Source: Flammeovirgaceae bacterium
GTDB taxonomy: Bacteria > Bacteroidota > Bacteroidia > Cytophagales > Flammeovirgaceae
Direction: 5' to 3'
Length of the DNA: 32,435 nt
Assembly: GCA_019634305.1 (NCBI GenBank)
Contig: JAHQVQ010000429.1
Span: 1 to 32,435, forward strand
How positions within the stretch are numbered: position 1 is the stretch's first letter; each line of letters starts with the position of its first letter. Positions 8,762-18,229 of this stretch are shown in pieces. The translations under genes were made by a program, and so were the position numbers. The notes under the pieces were generated by a model. The model had not been told where the DNA came from, searched no databases, and saw only the letters and a list, made by a program, of their open reading frames with translations.

Positions 8762-9610
8762 TTGCGAAATATAGCATTTTTAAGTCCGCATTCCATTAAT
8801 ATAAAAGGTAAACTGATCGGTTTGGATAAACCACTGATCATGGGAATTTTAAACATTACCCCCGATTCGTTTTATGATGGCGGAAAATGGTTTAATAATC
8901 CTGAAAAAATAATTGGCCAGGCTTCCCAAATGGCAAGAGATGGTGCTGCTATAATTGATATAGGAGGATATTCTTCCCGACCAGGGGCTGGTCATGTGAA
9001 TGAAGAAGAAGAAGCCAGCAGAGTAGTTGGAGCTATTGAAGCTGTTAAATATTATAATGAGAATATTTTAATCTCAGTTGACACCTTTCGGGCAAATGTA
9101 GCTAAAAAGGCAGTTGATGCTGGAGCAGATATTATTAATGATATTTCGGGAGGAGCACTTGATGATAAAATGTTTGAAACTGTCGCAGAATTAGGCGTAC
9201 CTTATATTCTTATGCATATGAGAGGAACACCTCAAACTATGCAACAATTCACCAAATATGATGATATACTTCTTGAAATGATTGATTATTTTCAGAGAAA
9301 AGTTTTCAAACTCAGGAAATTAGGATGTAAGGATATTATTATAGACCCAGGTTTTGGATTTGCTAAAGATTTAAATCAAAATTATTTGATTCTTAAGCAA
9401 TTAGATCAATTTAATATATTAAATTTACCCATGCTGATTGGGCTTTCTCGAAAAAGCATGATTTATAAAAAGTTAAACATCCTACCTGACCTTGCCCTTA
9501 ATGGTACAACTGCTTTAAATGCTATTGCCATTCAAAAAGGAACAGCAATCCTGAGGGTGCATGATGTGAAGGAGGCAAGGGAAATCGTTGATTTACTAAC
9601 AGACATATAA
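8762..9610 (+). CDS. folP: Dihydropteroate synthase
   Basis: The protein joins para-aminobenzoate to the pterin diphosphate to make dihydropteroate in folate synthesis. All family blocks are present: MGILNITPDSFYDGG (pterin-diphosphate loop 1), DIGGYSSRPGA (loop 2), ISVDTFRA, DIINDISGG, ILMHMRGTPQTM, IIIDPGFGFAK and the GLSRKSM loop, with a final RVHDVKEA. At 282 residues it has normal length. The frame opens with TTG at 8762; a stop codon lies immediately upstream and there is no in-frame ATG before the conserved core, so the TTG start is the most economical choice. It is divergent from DUF1599 and lies 254 bp before cdaA on the same strand. Confidence 0.96.
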   Translation: MRNIAFLSPHSINIKGKLIGLDKPLIMGILNITPDSFYDGGKWFNNPEKIIGQASQMARDGAAIIDIGGYSSRPGAGHVNEEEEASRVVGAIEAVKYYNENILISVDTFRANVAKKAVDAGADIINDISGGALDDKMFETVAELGVPYILMHMRGTPQTMQQFTKYDDILLEMIDYFQRKVFKLRKLGCKDIIIDPGFGFAKDLNQNYLILKQLDQFNILNLPMLIGLSRKSMIYKKLNILPDLALNGTTALNAIAIQKGTAILRVHDVKEAREIVDLLTDI

Positions 9611-9864
9611 CAATAATTCTTTTTGTAATAATCTGATTTCGGACTGTAATCATCATACATTTATATGTACTGATAATTACCTATCTGGATTTTTCTGGAA
9701 AAATTTCCATACAAATAAGGATTATTTTTAGTTTTGATAAAATTGAAAAAAATTACCTGTATCATTTATATAAAAATAACTTATAAACTAAAGCAATTAA
9801 ACGTTTACCTATTAAAGCGTCTATTTATTGAAGCAAAGTAACTAACCAGTATTTTTTTAAGTTT

Positions 9865-10734
9865 ATGTTAGGATTTCATGTTGGTTTTCTGGAGATACGG
9901 TGGGTTGATATCCTAGATATCGCTCTGGTTACCATCCTATTGTATAATATATATAAACTTATCAGGGGCAGTGTTGCCCTTAAAGTTTCTATAGGTTTCC
10001 TCTCTATTTATCTTCTTTATCTTGTTGTAAAAGCTACAGAAATGGAACTGCTCAGTTCTATTCTTGGTCAGTTTATGAGTGTGGGTGTATTGGGTGCCTT
10101 AATTATTTTTCAAAATGAAATTAGAAAGTTCCTCCTGCTGGTAGGAAAAACCACATCTTTCAGGGATTTTACTTTTACCAATATTTTCAATTTTGGCAGA
10201 TCGATGGAAAAGGATAATTACGATATTTCCCCAATCATTGAAGCCATAAAGGTATTGGGTGGCACAAATACTGGTGCCCTTATTGTGATTTCCAAAAATG
10301 ACGATCTTAAGTTTTTCGTAGAAACTGGGGATGTTCTAGATGCTCAGATTTCCAAAAGATTGCTGATGAGTATTTTTTACAAAAACAGTCCGCTTCACGA
10401 TGGCGCAGTGATTATCCATAACAATAAAATTGTAGCAGCCAGATGTATTCTACCTGTTTCCGACAATCAGAATATTCCCGCTTCCATGGGTCTGAGACAC
10501 CGGGCAGGAATAGGAATATCAGAAGTAAATCATGTGGCGGTTTTAATCGTTTCTGAAGAAACAGGGCAATTGTCTTATGTATTTAATGGAAAAATCTTCC
10601 ATAATCTTTCTCCTTTGGAAATAAGAAGGAAACTCAATGAATATCTTTCAGGGAAATCCATAAGTAAATCGATTGTGGCTCCTGATGAAAGTGATATTGA
10701 AGATCAGGAACAGGAAAAAGTACAAAGTGCTTAA
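9865..10734 (+). CDS. cdaA: Diadenylate cyclase CdaA (c-di-AMP synthase)
   Basis: This 289-residue enzyme condenses two ATP into the second messenger cyclic di-AMP, which controls osmotic balance and envelope homeostasis. Three N-terminal membrane helices (about residues 13-90) precede the DAC domain. The active-site signatures are intact: DGAVIIHNN near residue 179 and RHRAGIGISE near residue 211. This is the CdaA (DacA) class, not DisA, which lacks the membrane helices. The last ~20 residues are acidic and probably disordered. CdaR and GlmM, common partners in Firmicutes, are absent nearby; folP upstream is the usual neighbour in Bacteroidota. A terminator immediately follows. Confidence 0.96.
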   Translation: MLGFHVGFLEIRWVDILDIALVTILLYNIYKLIRGSVALKVSIGFLSIYLLYLVVKATEMELLSSILGQFMSVGVLGALIIFQNEIRKFLLLVGKTTSFRDFTFTNIFNFGRSMEKDNYDISPIIEAIKVLGGTNTGALIVISKNDDLKFFVETGDVLDAQISKRLLMSIFYKNSPLHDGAVIIHNNKIVAARCILPVSDNQNIPASMGLRHRAGIGISEVNHVAVLIVSEETGQLSYVFNGKIFHNLSPLEIRRKLNEYLSGKSISKSIVAPDESDIEDQEQEKVQSA

Positions 10735-10755
10735 AGCACCTGTGCTTATTTTTTT
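10734..10755 (+). terminator. Intrinsic terminator of cdaA, built on the recurrent palindrome
   Basis: The bases just after the cdaA stop form AAGCA-CCTG-TGCTT followed by A and seven T. The stem is the AAGCACnnGTGCTT palindrome that also ends the dispersed repeat. A third arm (GTGCTT at 10727-10732) could compete for pairing. Confidence 0.7.
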
Positions 10756-10810
10756 GAGGATTAATATGGACTCTATCAAACTTTTATAGCAAACAAATAC
10801 TCGATAACCT

Positions 10811-12001
10811 TTGATTAACAACCAAATCAGCAAACTCAATTCAAATTTTAAGAGAAGCCCTGTTTTTTACATCACTATTTCTCTTTTTCTCATTTTCCTT
10901 CCCATTTTTTACAAACTTACTTTTTATACCCATCTTGATTTTACTGCGCATGTCAACCAGACCATTCAGTTTTTAGAAACAGGTTATTGGAGACCAAACT
11001 TTTTGTATTATTTCTTAATAGCAACTCTGTCATTTTTCTCTGCTTCTTCTGCGCAATTATACCTGAGTACCACACTGGTAATGTCAATCTCCCTTGCCTA
11101 TAAATATCATTTGACTGGTAAAATTTTTTCAAGTTTAGTTACATCTAATAATAACTTCTTTAAGGCAGTACTGGCTTTAAGTTTAATTTTTGTTTTTTCC
11201 CTACCAGTTGCCTATAATCATTGGTATTTAGGGCAACTCCCTCCAAATGTCTGGCATAATAGCACCACCATTTTTCTAATGCCTTTTGCCATTTTATTAT
11301 TTTGGAACTCCTGGCAGTTCGCCATTATTGGTTCGAACCGGTTCTTTTATTTTACTTTATTGTTTTCCTTAATTAACATTCTGATAAAGCCCAGTTTCGT
11401 ATTCTGCTTTATATTCATCTATCCTATCTGGCTTTGGTGGAAAGCAGGTTTTTCAAATAGATTATGGAAAGGAATATTTATCGTTACCATTTCCATATTA
11501 TTAATACTTTCCCAGTATGCTGTTTTATACTTCTATCCGGAAAGTAAGGAAGCACTCAGTGGAAATACTGGTGGAGTAAAAATCACTTTATTTCATGTTT
11601 GGGGCAAATATTCTGGAAATATTTTACGCTCTTTTTTATTATCAATTCCTTTCCCAATCGCTGTTCTCAGTAAATACTATAAAGCCGCATTCAGGTCAGA
11701 TTTATTCCTATATTCCCTTGGGTTATTTTTGGTAGCTATCATCATTTTCAGTGTATTGACAGAAACAGGAGCAAGGGAATTCCATGGAAATTTTATGTGG
11801 CAAACTATCATTTGTAATTATTTATTTTACCTGATGTGTTTGGTAATTTTCGTACAGGAAAGTAAATTAGGTAAATACTTTCCCCGAAAATTAAAGAAAA
11901 TATCCACTCCGGATAAAATTATAATACTGTTTTTTTGTCTTCAGTTCCTTATTGGGATAGCCTATCTTCTCAGAATATTAATCAGAGGATCTTACTCTTA
12001 A
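10811..12001 (+). CDS. Polytopic membrane protein, possibly a GT-C-type glycosyltransferase
   Basis: The 396-residue protein has about ten hydrophobic segments and no cytoplasmic domain. Helix 1 (about residues 17-35) is followed by a short loop with HLDFTAHV, then helix 2. An acidic residue in the first outer loop is a feature of GT-C glycosyltransferases that use polyprenyl-phosphate sugars, but I could not match it to a named family. The frame starts at TTG (10811) with a stop codon two codons upstream, and no early ATG exists. It lies behind the cdaA terminator and converges on glgX with only 5 bp between stops. Function unassigned; the GT-C idea is inference from topology. Confidence 0.6.
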   Translation: MINNQISKLNSNFKRSPVFYITISLFLIFLPIFYKLTFYTHLDFTAHVNQTIQFLETGYWRPNFLYYFLIATLSFFSASSAQLYLSTTLVMSISLAYKYHLTGKIFSSLVTSNNNFFKAVLALSLIFVFSLPVAYNHWYLGQLPPNVWHNSTTIFLMPFAILLFWNSWQFAIIGSNRFFYFTLLFSLINILIKPSFVFCFIFIYPIWLWWKAGFSNRLWKGIFIVTISILLILSQYAVLYFYPESKEALSGNTGGVKITLFHVWGKYSGNILRSFLLSIPFPIAVLSKYYKAAFRSDLFLYSLGLFLVAIIIFSVLTETGAREFHGNFMWQTIICNYLFYLMCLVIFVQESKLGKYFPRKLKKISTPDKIIILFFCLQFLIGIAYLLRILIRGSYS

Positions 12002-12006
12002 TTTTT

Positions 12007-14073
12007 CTAATCTTCTCCTACCAAAACTACAATTGATCTGCTCTTTAATTTATATATATTTTCATTTAGCATCGGTGCTTTTTCAAAGGGAATAAAATCC
12101 TCCGGATGAGGAAGGGAAGTATCTATCAATCTTTTCCAACCGATTCCAGAAAATAGTGGGGGAACTTCAAATTTTAAGTCTCCCCAATAGGCATTAATCA
12201 TCACATGAATATGACCATTGGTTTTGTGGTTGCCAATGGTAAAGGCCAATGTTCTGGAATTAACTCCCCAATCCGGCTTATTCAATTTTATTCCATGCCA
12301 TTTGATATTCGAATTTTTCGGATTTTTTTCATCTTCAATCCAGAATTTTTCTTCGTGAAGAATATCATACTTTTTAAACAAATTGTGATTGAGGTTTTTC
12401 ACAAACTCAAGCACATCGTTATGTTTTTTGGTAAGTTCCCAATCAAACCAGCTTATTTCATTATCCTGGCAATAGGCGTTATTATTTCCACCCTGCGTTC
12501 GCCTTACTTCATCACCCATGAGCAACATAGGCGTTCCCTGCGATAACATTAAAATGGTGAGGTAATTTTTTATTTGTTTCAGCCTTATTTTTTCAATCTC
12601 AGGATTTTGAGTATCCCCTTCTTCTCCACAATTCCAGCTATTGTTATCATTCATTCCATCACGATTTTGCTCCCCATTTGGCATATTGTGTTTTGAATTA
12701 TATGAAACCAGGTCATTGAGGGTAAATCCATCATGACAGGTGATGAAATTCACACTTCTATTGGGATCACGATTGATGCCAGAGAAAAAGTCAGGACTTC
12801 CAATAATCCTTTGCACAGTTCCTCCTGCCATAGATTTATCTCCCTTAATAAACTTTCTGATATCATCCCTGTACATACCATTCCATTCAGACCATTTATC
12901 ACCGATAAATCTCCCTACCTGATACAAACCAGCTGCATCCCAGGCTTCAGCAATAATTTTTGTACCAGCCAGTACTGGTTCAGATTCAATTTCCCAAAGT
13001 ACAGGAGGGTTTTCCATTGGAACTCCCTCTTCATCTCTAGAAAGTACCGAAGCCAAATCAAATCGAAATCCATCTATATGCATTTCTGAAACCCAATATG
13101 TCAGAGAATCCATAATCATTCTTCTTACAATCGAATGGTTGGCATTTAGTGAATTTCCGCATCCGGTATAATTTGCAAAATTATAAGTATCTTTTTCAAA
13201 GGAATAATAGGCAATGTTTTCCAGGCCTTTAAAACACTGAACAGTTCCATTATCTCCAACCTCTGAAGTATGATTATATACCACATCCAGAATAACTTCA
13301 ATTCCAGCCTTATGCAAGGCCTTCACCATATCCTTAAACTCATTTACAGTTTTAAGCGGATCGCTGGTTGTGCCATAAGCATGGTGTGGGGCAAAAAAAC
13401 CAATTGGGCTATATCCCCAATAATTCGTACCGTTTGGAGCATCCTGAGGATCAAACTGGTGGACAGGCATTAATTCTACAGCAGTTATTCCTAATTCTTG
13501 TAGATAGGGTATTTTTTCAATCAGCCCTAAATAAGTTCCTCTTAAATTGTCATTTACACCTGAATTAGGGTTTTTGGTAAATCCCGCTACATGAAGTTCA
13601 TAAATTATAGTTTTCTTATAAGGAATTTGCAAAGGCTGATCATCCTCCCAATCGTAATTATCAGGATCAACCACTACACTTTTCATGGCTTTTCCAAAAT
13701 TATTTTCTCCTATTTTTTTCGCAGCATTTCTATCATAATTATCTCCCAACAAAATTGCCTTAGCATAAGGATCAATAATTAACTTCGAATCATCAAACCA
13801 TAGTCCTTTTTTAGGATTAAACTCTCCATAAACCCTATATCCATAAAGCTGACCTTCTTTTACACCTGGTACGAAAATATGCCAATAGTAAAAGGTTTTA
13901 TTATCTTCATGATCTAATGGAATTATTCTGCTCGGGGTGGAATCTTCTATTTTGTCAAAAAACAACAATTCAACAGCGCTTGAATTTTTCGAAAAAACAC
14001 AAAAGTTTACACCTACTTCATTTTTAGTGGCTCCTAACGGAAAGCTTTGTCCGGTTTGGGTATTAATCTGCAT
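12007..14073 (-). CDS. glgX: Glycogen debranching enzyme GlgX (GH13)
   Basis: The 688-residue protein has an N-terminal CBM48-like beta domain (GATKNEVGVNFCVFSKN), a GH13 barrel and a C-terminal beta domain. The catalytic triad is visible: nucleophile Asp in DGFRFDLAS near residue 339, acid/base Glu in IIAEAWDAAG near residue 376, and Asp in CHDGFTLNDLVSYN near residue 448. TNYWGYSPIGFFAPHHAYG is typical of the GlgX/TreX isoamylase group, which hydrolyses alpha-1,6 branch points of glycogen or limit dextrin. Length matches the group. There is no signal peptide, so it acts in the cytoplasm. No other glycogen gene lies in the window. It overlaps no neighbour and is alone between dctM and the membrane-protein gene. 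Confidence 0.93.
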   Translation of the reverse strand: MQINTQTGQSFPLGATKNEVGVNFCVFSKNSSAVELLFFDKIEDSTPSRIIPLDHEDNKTFYYWHIFVPGVKEGQLYGYRVYGEFNPKKGLWFDDSKLIIDPYAKAILLGDNYDRNAAKKIGENNFGKAMKSVVVDPDNYDWEDDQPLQIPYKKTIIYELHVAGFTKNPNSGVNDNLRGTYLGLIEKIPYLQELGITAVELMPVHQFDPQDAPNGTNYWGYSPIGFFAPHHAYGTTSDPLKTVNEFKDMVKALHKAGIEVILDVVYNHTSEVGDNGTVQCFKGLENIAYYSFEKDTYNFANYTGCGNSLNANHSIVRRMIMDSLTYWVSEMHIDGFRFDLASVLSRDEEGVPMENPPVLWEIESEPVLAGTKIIAEAWDAAGLYQVGRFIGDKWSEWNGMYRDDIRKFIKGDKSMAGGTVQRIIGSPDFFSGINRDPNRSVNFITCHDGFTLNDLVSYNSKHNMPNGEQNRDGMNDNNSWNCGEEGDTQNPEIEKIRLKQIKNYLTILMLSQGTPMLLMGDEVRRTQGGNNNAYCQDNEISWFDWELTKKHNDVLEFVKNLNHNLFKKYDILHEEKFWIEDEKNPKNSNIKWHGIKLNKPDWGVNSRTLAFTIGNHKTNGHIHVMINAYWGDLKFEVPPLFSGIGWKRLIDTSLPHPEDFIPFEKAPMLNENIYKLKSRSIVVLVGED

Positions 14074-14377
14074 AAAACATTATTTATAAGGTCATCCTGA
14101 TAGCAAAAAACTCATCATTATCAATTAGCTTAAAACAGGAAATATGGTTGAAAGATGGAATATTTTAAGAAAAACAGTAATAAGGAAAGTTGTGAATTCC
14201 TGTTTCCAGGAATTTTATATTAATAATCTCTACCAATATTCTCATTTTTTGAAGAGAAAATTTAGCATGAAGTAGTTTTAATAATTTTGTCTTAAACTTA
14301 CTTAGAATTTTTAAAAATCAAATAATTTAAACCGCCTTCTTTAATTTGTCCACATGGACTAAATTTAAGAAAGAAAT
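14074..14377. other. 304 bp gap between dctM and glgX
   Basis: No gene is visible. It contains two perfect small inverted repeats: AATTCCTG/CAGGAATT with a TTTC loop near 14192-14212, and GTCCA-CA-TGGAC near 14348. The second lies just after the dctM stop and could form part of its 3' end, but neither has a convincing T run on minus. The glgX promoter is presumably here. Confidence 0.45.
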
Positions 14378-15688
14378 TTAATCAAACTTTAAACTTGGCA
14401 GCCAGGTAACCATTTCCGGAAATAATACAATCATCCCCAGCATCAATAACTGTATAATAATAAATGGTATAATTCCTTTATACAGATGAGTTGTTTTCAC
14501 TTCGGGAGGGGCCACTCCTTTTAAATAAAATAATGAAAAGCCGAAAGGAGGAGTAAGAAATGAAGTTTGTAAATTCATTGAAACTAAAATGGCAATCCAA
14601 AGCAAATCCATTTGGTAGGCAGCAAAAACCGGAGTGACTACTGGCATGAAAATGAAAATAATTTCTATAAAATCTATAAAAAAACCAGCTATGAATATTC
14701 CAATCATCACAAAAGCTAAAAAAACATAAGGACTCATATCTGTTTCCTGAATGAAATTGATTAAAGCATCATCCCCTTCCAGCCCTCTGAAAACCAAACC
14801 AAATACAGTTGCTCCAACCAGAATAATAAATACCATACAGGTGAGAAAGGTGGTTTCTTTCATTACATCTGTAAGTACTTTTAAGGTTAATTTCCCTTCA
14901 AAAATAGTAAGTAAAGTAGCCATCAAGGCACCAACTGCAGCTGCCTCGGTGGGAGAGGCTATGCCTAAAAATATTGAACCAAGAACAGAAAATACCAGCA
15001 AAAGTGGCAATACAAATGCCCTGAATAATTTACTATAAAAATCTTTCTCTTTAAATGCGGCAATTTCCTTTTTTGGAACTGAAGGAGCTGATTTTGGTTT
15101 TAAAATCGCCACACCAACAACAAATAGGATATAACACAAAACAAGCAAAACACCTGGCACGATTGCTCCAATAAACAAATCGCCAACGGAAATATTCATC
15201 ACACTTCCCAATAATACCAATACGATACTTGGAGGAATTATCTGCCCCAAAGTTCCTGCTGAAGCAATTGTTCCAGTAGCCAGTTCAGGACTATATTTTC
15301 TTTTGAGCATGGTTGGCAGGCTCAGCAATCCCATGGTTACTACCGTTGCTCCAACAATTCCAGTGGAAGCAGCTAACATTGCCCCAACTAATATGACTGC
15401 TATGGCTAATCCTCCTTTTATTCTCCCTAAAAGCATTGCCATTGTATTGAGCAACCTTTCGGCAATTCCCGATTTTTCTAGCATTACTCCCATATACACA
15501 AATAGGGGAACCGCAATTAAGATAAAATTGCTCATGGTTCCATAAATCCGAAGAGGTAGTAAATTAAAAAACTCTACGTCTAGAAAGATTAATCCGAAAA
15601 TAATGGAAACTCCTGCAAGTGTAAAAGCCACAGGATAGCCCAAAAGGATTAGGATAATCAGAATAAGGAAAAGAAGAAGTGCTTCCAT
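14378..15688 (-). CDS. dctM: TRAP transporter large permease, DctM type
   Basis: The 436-residue protein has a dozen or more hydrophobic segments and the DctM family blocks: VPLFVYMGVMLEKSGIAERLL, GGLAIAVILVGAMLAASTGIVGATVV, LATGTIASAGTLGQIIPPSIVLV and a late GFFIDFIEIIFIFMPVV. It is the transport subunit of a tripartite ATP-independent periplasmic system. It couples uptake of an organic anion (C4-dicarboxylate, sugar acid, sialic acid or keto acid in known cases) to a sodium gradient. It follows the small subunit by 48 bp. No DctP-type binding protein is encoded within the window, so the substrate cannot be guessed. Confidence 0.94.
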   Translation of the reverse strand: MEALLLFLILIILILLGYPVAFTLAGVSIIFGLIFLDVEFFNLLPLRIYGTMSNFILIAVPLFVYMGVMLEKSGIAERLLNTMAMLLGRIKGGLAIAVILVGAMLAASTGIVGATVVTMGLLSLPTMLKRKYSPELATGTIASAGTLGQIIPPSIVLVLLGSVMNISVGDLFIGAIVPGVLLVLCYILFVVGVAILKPKSAPSVPKKEIAAFKEKDFYSKLFRAFVLPLLLVFSVLGSIFLGIASPTEAAAVGALMATLLTIFEGKLTLKVLTDVMKETTFLTCMVFIILVGATVFGLVFRGLEGDDALINFIQETDMSPYVFLAFVMIGIFIAGFFIDFIEIIFIFMPVVTPVFAAYQMDLLWIAILVSMNLQTSFLTPPFGFSLFYLKGVAPPEVKTTHLYKGIIPFIIIQLLMLGMIVLFPEMVTWLPSLKFD

Positions 15689-15736
15689 TTAGTTTGTTGT
15701 TAGTTTTTGAGTTGCTAAGCTTATAGTCTTTATTTT

Positions 15737-16279
15737 CTAGTCATCTGCTTTACTGGGTAGAGGTTTTCCCATAACAGTGAGAATGGAGGAAAAAATCAGA
15801 GAAATCCCCTGAATTAGAAGAAAGAAAAAGCCAATAAAAATAGAACTTTTAATAAAATATCTTGCGGGTAACCCTCCGGCATCATTTGAGCCTTCTCCCA
15901 ATTTATAAGACGTAGCTACATAAGGAATACTCGATTTGATGATAATTATACAAAAGGGAATCAAGAAAAGTAAGGTACCTATGATATTGATCCATGCTTG
16001 CCCTTTTGGAGATAACTTCTGATAAAAAACATCTACCCTAACATGCTTGTCATGTTTTAAAGTATAGGCTGCCCCCAAAAGAAAAATCAAGGCAAACAAA
16101 TGCCATTGTAATTCAAACACCGCTACAGAGGAGATACTAAAAATATTTTTTAGTGCCACATCCAGACAAATGACGATTACTAAAATGCTACTCAGCCAGG
16201 CAACAGTCTTCCCAAGATTTTCATTTATTTGATTGATGATATGAATCCAGGATTGTAAAAATTTCATTTTCAATAACAT
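15737..16279 (-). CDS. dctQ: TRAP transporter small permease, DctQ type
   Basis: The 180-residue protein has four hydrophobic helices (about residues 26-45, 60-77, 97-116 and 145-167). It also has the DctQ hallmark block VFELQWHLFALIFLLGAAYTLKHDKHVRVDV between helices 2 and 3. The small subunit packs against DctM and is needed for transport. Two methionines lie close together (residues 1 and 5); either may be the start. It precedes dctM on the same strand in the normal Q-M order and lies about 90 bp beyond the lysS terminator, so it should have its own promoter. Confidence 0.9.
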   Translation of the reverse strand: MLLKMKFLQSWIHIINQINENLGKTVAWLSSILVIVICLDVALKNIFSISSVAVFELQWHLFALIFLLGAAYTLKHDKHVRVDVFYQKLSPKGQAWINIIGTLLFLIPFCIIIIKSSIPYVATSYKLGEGSNDAGGLPARYFIKSSIFIGFFFLLIQGISLIFSSILTVMGKPLPSKADD

Positions 16280-16365
16280 TTTTTTTAATCAAAAAGACTT
16301 AACCTATTTCATGGATAAAAAACTAAAATTAAGATGAAAAAGGGACATTTATAACCATAAGGGTA

Positions 16366-16394
16366 TAAAAAAAGTCCGACAATTTGCCGGACTT
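16366..16394 (-). terminator. Intrinsic terminator downstream of lysS
   Basis: Read on minus, AAGTCCG pairs with CGGACTT around a nine-base loop, followed by seven T. It lies 115 bp beyond the lysS stop. The dispersed repeat copy B is between the two, so the repeat would be carried in the lysS 3' untranslated RNA. Confidence 0.8.
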
Positions 16395-16400
16395 CAATTT

Positions 16401-16493
16401 TAAGCACTCGTGCTATTATTTATGAGAAATAGTAATCTCTCGATCAGTCTTTTACGGAAAACTAATACACGGTTAATTTTGAATTACTACTTA
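16401..16493 (-). repeat. Dispersed intergenic repeat, copy B (93 bp)
   Basis: Same length, ends and orientation relative to the following gene as copy A, with about six mismatches. The palindromic end reads AAGCACTCGTGCT, which keeps the self-complementary arms although the two central bases differ. It fills the space between the lysS stop and its terminator. Confidence 0.85.
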
Positions 16494-16507
16494 TGTCTGA
16501 GGTTAGG

Positions 16508-18229
16508 TTAGGCTAGCCAACCATCAACCTCATCTTTTGTGGGGTTTTTAACATCCTTTAATTTGAGTTTTTTCCTCATTCCACAAACATCATTAAACAA
16601 CTTGGAAGGACTTGCTTTTTTCACATCCTCAATTGTAAGTAATCCCAGTTGTTGAAGGATTGGAACTAACTCTTCTCTTATTCCCAAATTCGTGTAATCT
16701 TCTACCGTAGCATATTTTGGTTTCTTCTCAGGTTTCATTTGTGGGAAAAATAAAACATCCTGGATAGAATTAGAATTAGTCATGATCATACTCAATCTAT
16801 CAATACCAATTCCCAAACCAGCTGTAGGTGGCATGCCATATTCCAATGCTCTAAGGAAATCCTCATCCAAAACCATCGCTTCATCATCTCCTCTTTTTCC
16901 TAATTCCAATTGTTCTTCAAATCTTTGTCTTTGGTCAATCGGATCATTCAGCTCAGAAAATGCATTACAAATTTCTTTTCCATTACAAATCGCCTCAAAC
17001 CTTTCTACCAATCCTTCTTTGTCTCGGTGCTTTTTTGCCAATGGAGACATTTCTACAGGATAATCGGTAATGAAAGTTGGCTGAATTAAATAAGGCTCAC
17101 ATTTTTCCCCAAAAATTTCATCAATCAATTTGCCTTTTCCCATTGTATCATCAATAGGAACATTCAACTTTCTGGCAGTTGCCTTCAATTCCTCCTCACT
17201 CATTTCCGAAATATCAATTTCAGTAAAATGCTCGATTGCCTCATACATTGTAAATCTCTTCCATGGCCTTTGGAAATCAATTTTATTTTCCCCCACTTCC
17301 ACAACTGTATCTCCATGAAGTTTCATAGCAATTTTCTCCACCACTTCTTCCACCAAATCCATCATCCAGTTGTAGTCTTTATAGGCTACATACAATTCTA
17401 TTTGGGTAAACTCAGGATTGTGGAATCGACTCATTCCCTCATTTCTAAAATCTTTAGAAAACTCATAAACCCCATCATAGCCACCTACAATAAGTCTTTT
17501 CAGATACAATTCATTGGCAATACGCATGAAAAGCGTCATGTCCAGTGTATTGTGATGGGTTTTGAAAGGTCTTGCAGCCGCTCCACCATAAATAGGCTGA
17601 AGAATAGGCGTTTCAACTTCCAAATAACCTTTACCATTAAGGTATTCGCGCATCACATTCATCAGTTGTGTCCTTTTAATGAAAGTTTCCCTGACTTCTG
17701 GGTTTACAACCAAATCAACATACCGTTGCCTGTATCTTAGTTCCGGATTCGTAAAAGCATCATGCACCACTCCTTCATAATCTGTTTTTGGAAGTGGAAG
17801 TGGTTTTAGAGACTTTGTTAAGACTTTAAACTCAGTTACATGAATGGTGATTTCCCCAGTCTGTGTTGTAAACACATATCCCTTTACCCCAATGATATCT
17901 CCAATATCCAATAACTTTTTGAATACGGTATTATACATGGTTTTATCTTCTCCAGCGCAAATATCATCTCTTCTCAAATAAACCTGGATCCTGCCTGTAG
18001 CATCCTGAATTTCAGCAAAAGCAGCACTTCCCATTATCCTAAAACCCATAATTCTACCAGCAAGGGAAATATCCTTATACTGGAGTTTCATCCTTTCATA
18101 ATTCTCATGGATATCTTTACTATGGGCGTTCACAACAAATAAATCAGCTGGGTATGGTTCTATTCCCAAATCCAATAATTTTTGTCTTTTTTCTCTTCTT
18201 AAAATCTCTTGTTCGCTTAAATGCTGCAT
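16508..18229 (-). CDS. lysS: Lysyl-tRNA synthetase (class II) with a C-terminal extension
   Basis: This enzyme charges tRNA-Lys. An N-terminal OB-fold anticodon-binding domain (about residues 55-165, with [14 protein letters not shown]) precedes the class II catalytic core. Motif 2 is [18 protein letters not shown]; the end of the core carries motif 3, GLGIGIDRL. At 573 residues it is about 70 longer than the E. coli enzyme. The extra C-terminal part (from about residue 505) is helical and contains an [20 protein letters not shown] segment resembling a small helix-hairpin-helix fold. I recall such tails on lysyl-tRNA synthetases of Bacteroidota, but their role is not known to me. The ATG at 18229 fits the family start. 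Confidence 0.96.
   Translation of the reverse strand: MQHLSEQEILRREKRQKLLDLGIEPYPADLFVVNAHSKDIHENYERMKLQYKDISLAGRIMGFRIMGSAAFAEIQDATGRIQVYLRRDDICAGEDKTMYNTVFKKLLDIGDIIGVKGYVFTTQTGEITIHVTEFKVLTKSLKPLPLPKTDYEGVVHDAFTNPELRYRQRYVDLVVNPEVRETFIKRTQLMNVMREYLNGKGYLEVETPILQPIYGGAAARPFKTHHNTLDMTLFMRIANELYLKRLIVGGYDGVYEFSKDFRNEGMSRFHNPEFTQIELYVAYKDYNWMMDLVEEVVEKIAMKLHGDTVVEVGENKIDFQRPWKRFTMYEAIEHFTEIDISEMSEEELKATARKLNVPIDDTMGKGKLIDEIFGEKCEPYLIQPTFITDYPVEMSPLAKKHRDKEGLVERFEAICNGKEICNAFSELNDPIDQRQRFEEQLELGKRGDDEAMVLDEDFLRALEYGMPPTAGLGIGIDRLSMIMTNSNSIQDVLFFPQMKPEKKPKYATVEDYTNLGIREELVPILQQLGLLTIEDVKKASPSKLFNDVCGMRKKLKLKDVKNPTKDEVDGWLA

Noticed and set aside
9635-9647. 13 bp ATTTCGGACTGTA shared with 18784-18796
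   Set aside because: Two occurrences near gene starts are suggestive of a promoter-like element, but distances to the starts differ greatly (about 220 and 35 bp) and no -33 partner is well placed.
12205-13782. Several long plus-strand frames opposite glgX (60-118 codons)
   Set aside because: They lie wholly inside a certain GH13 gene, have no family resemblance and show antisense-type composition.
17228-17740. 170-codon plus-strand frame opposite lysS
   Set aside because: It is antisense to the conserved catalytic core of lysyl-tRNA synthetase and has no recognisable domain.
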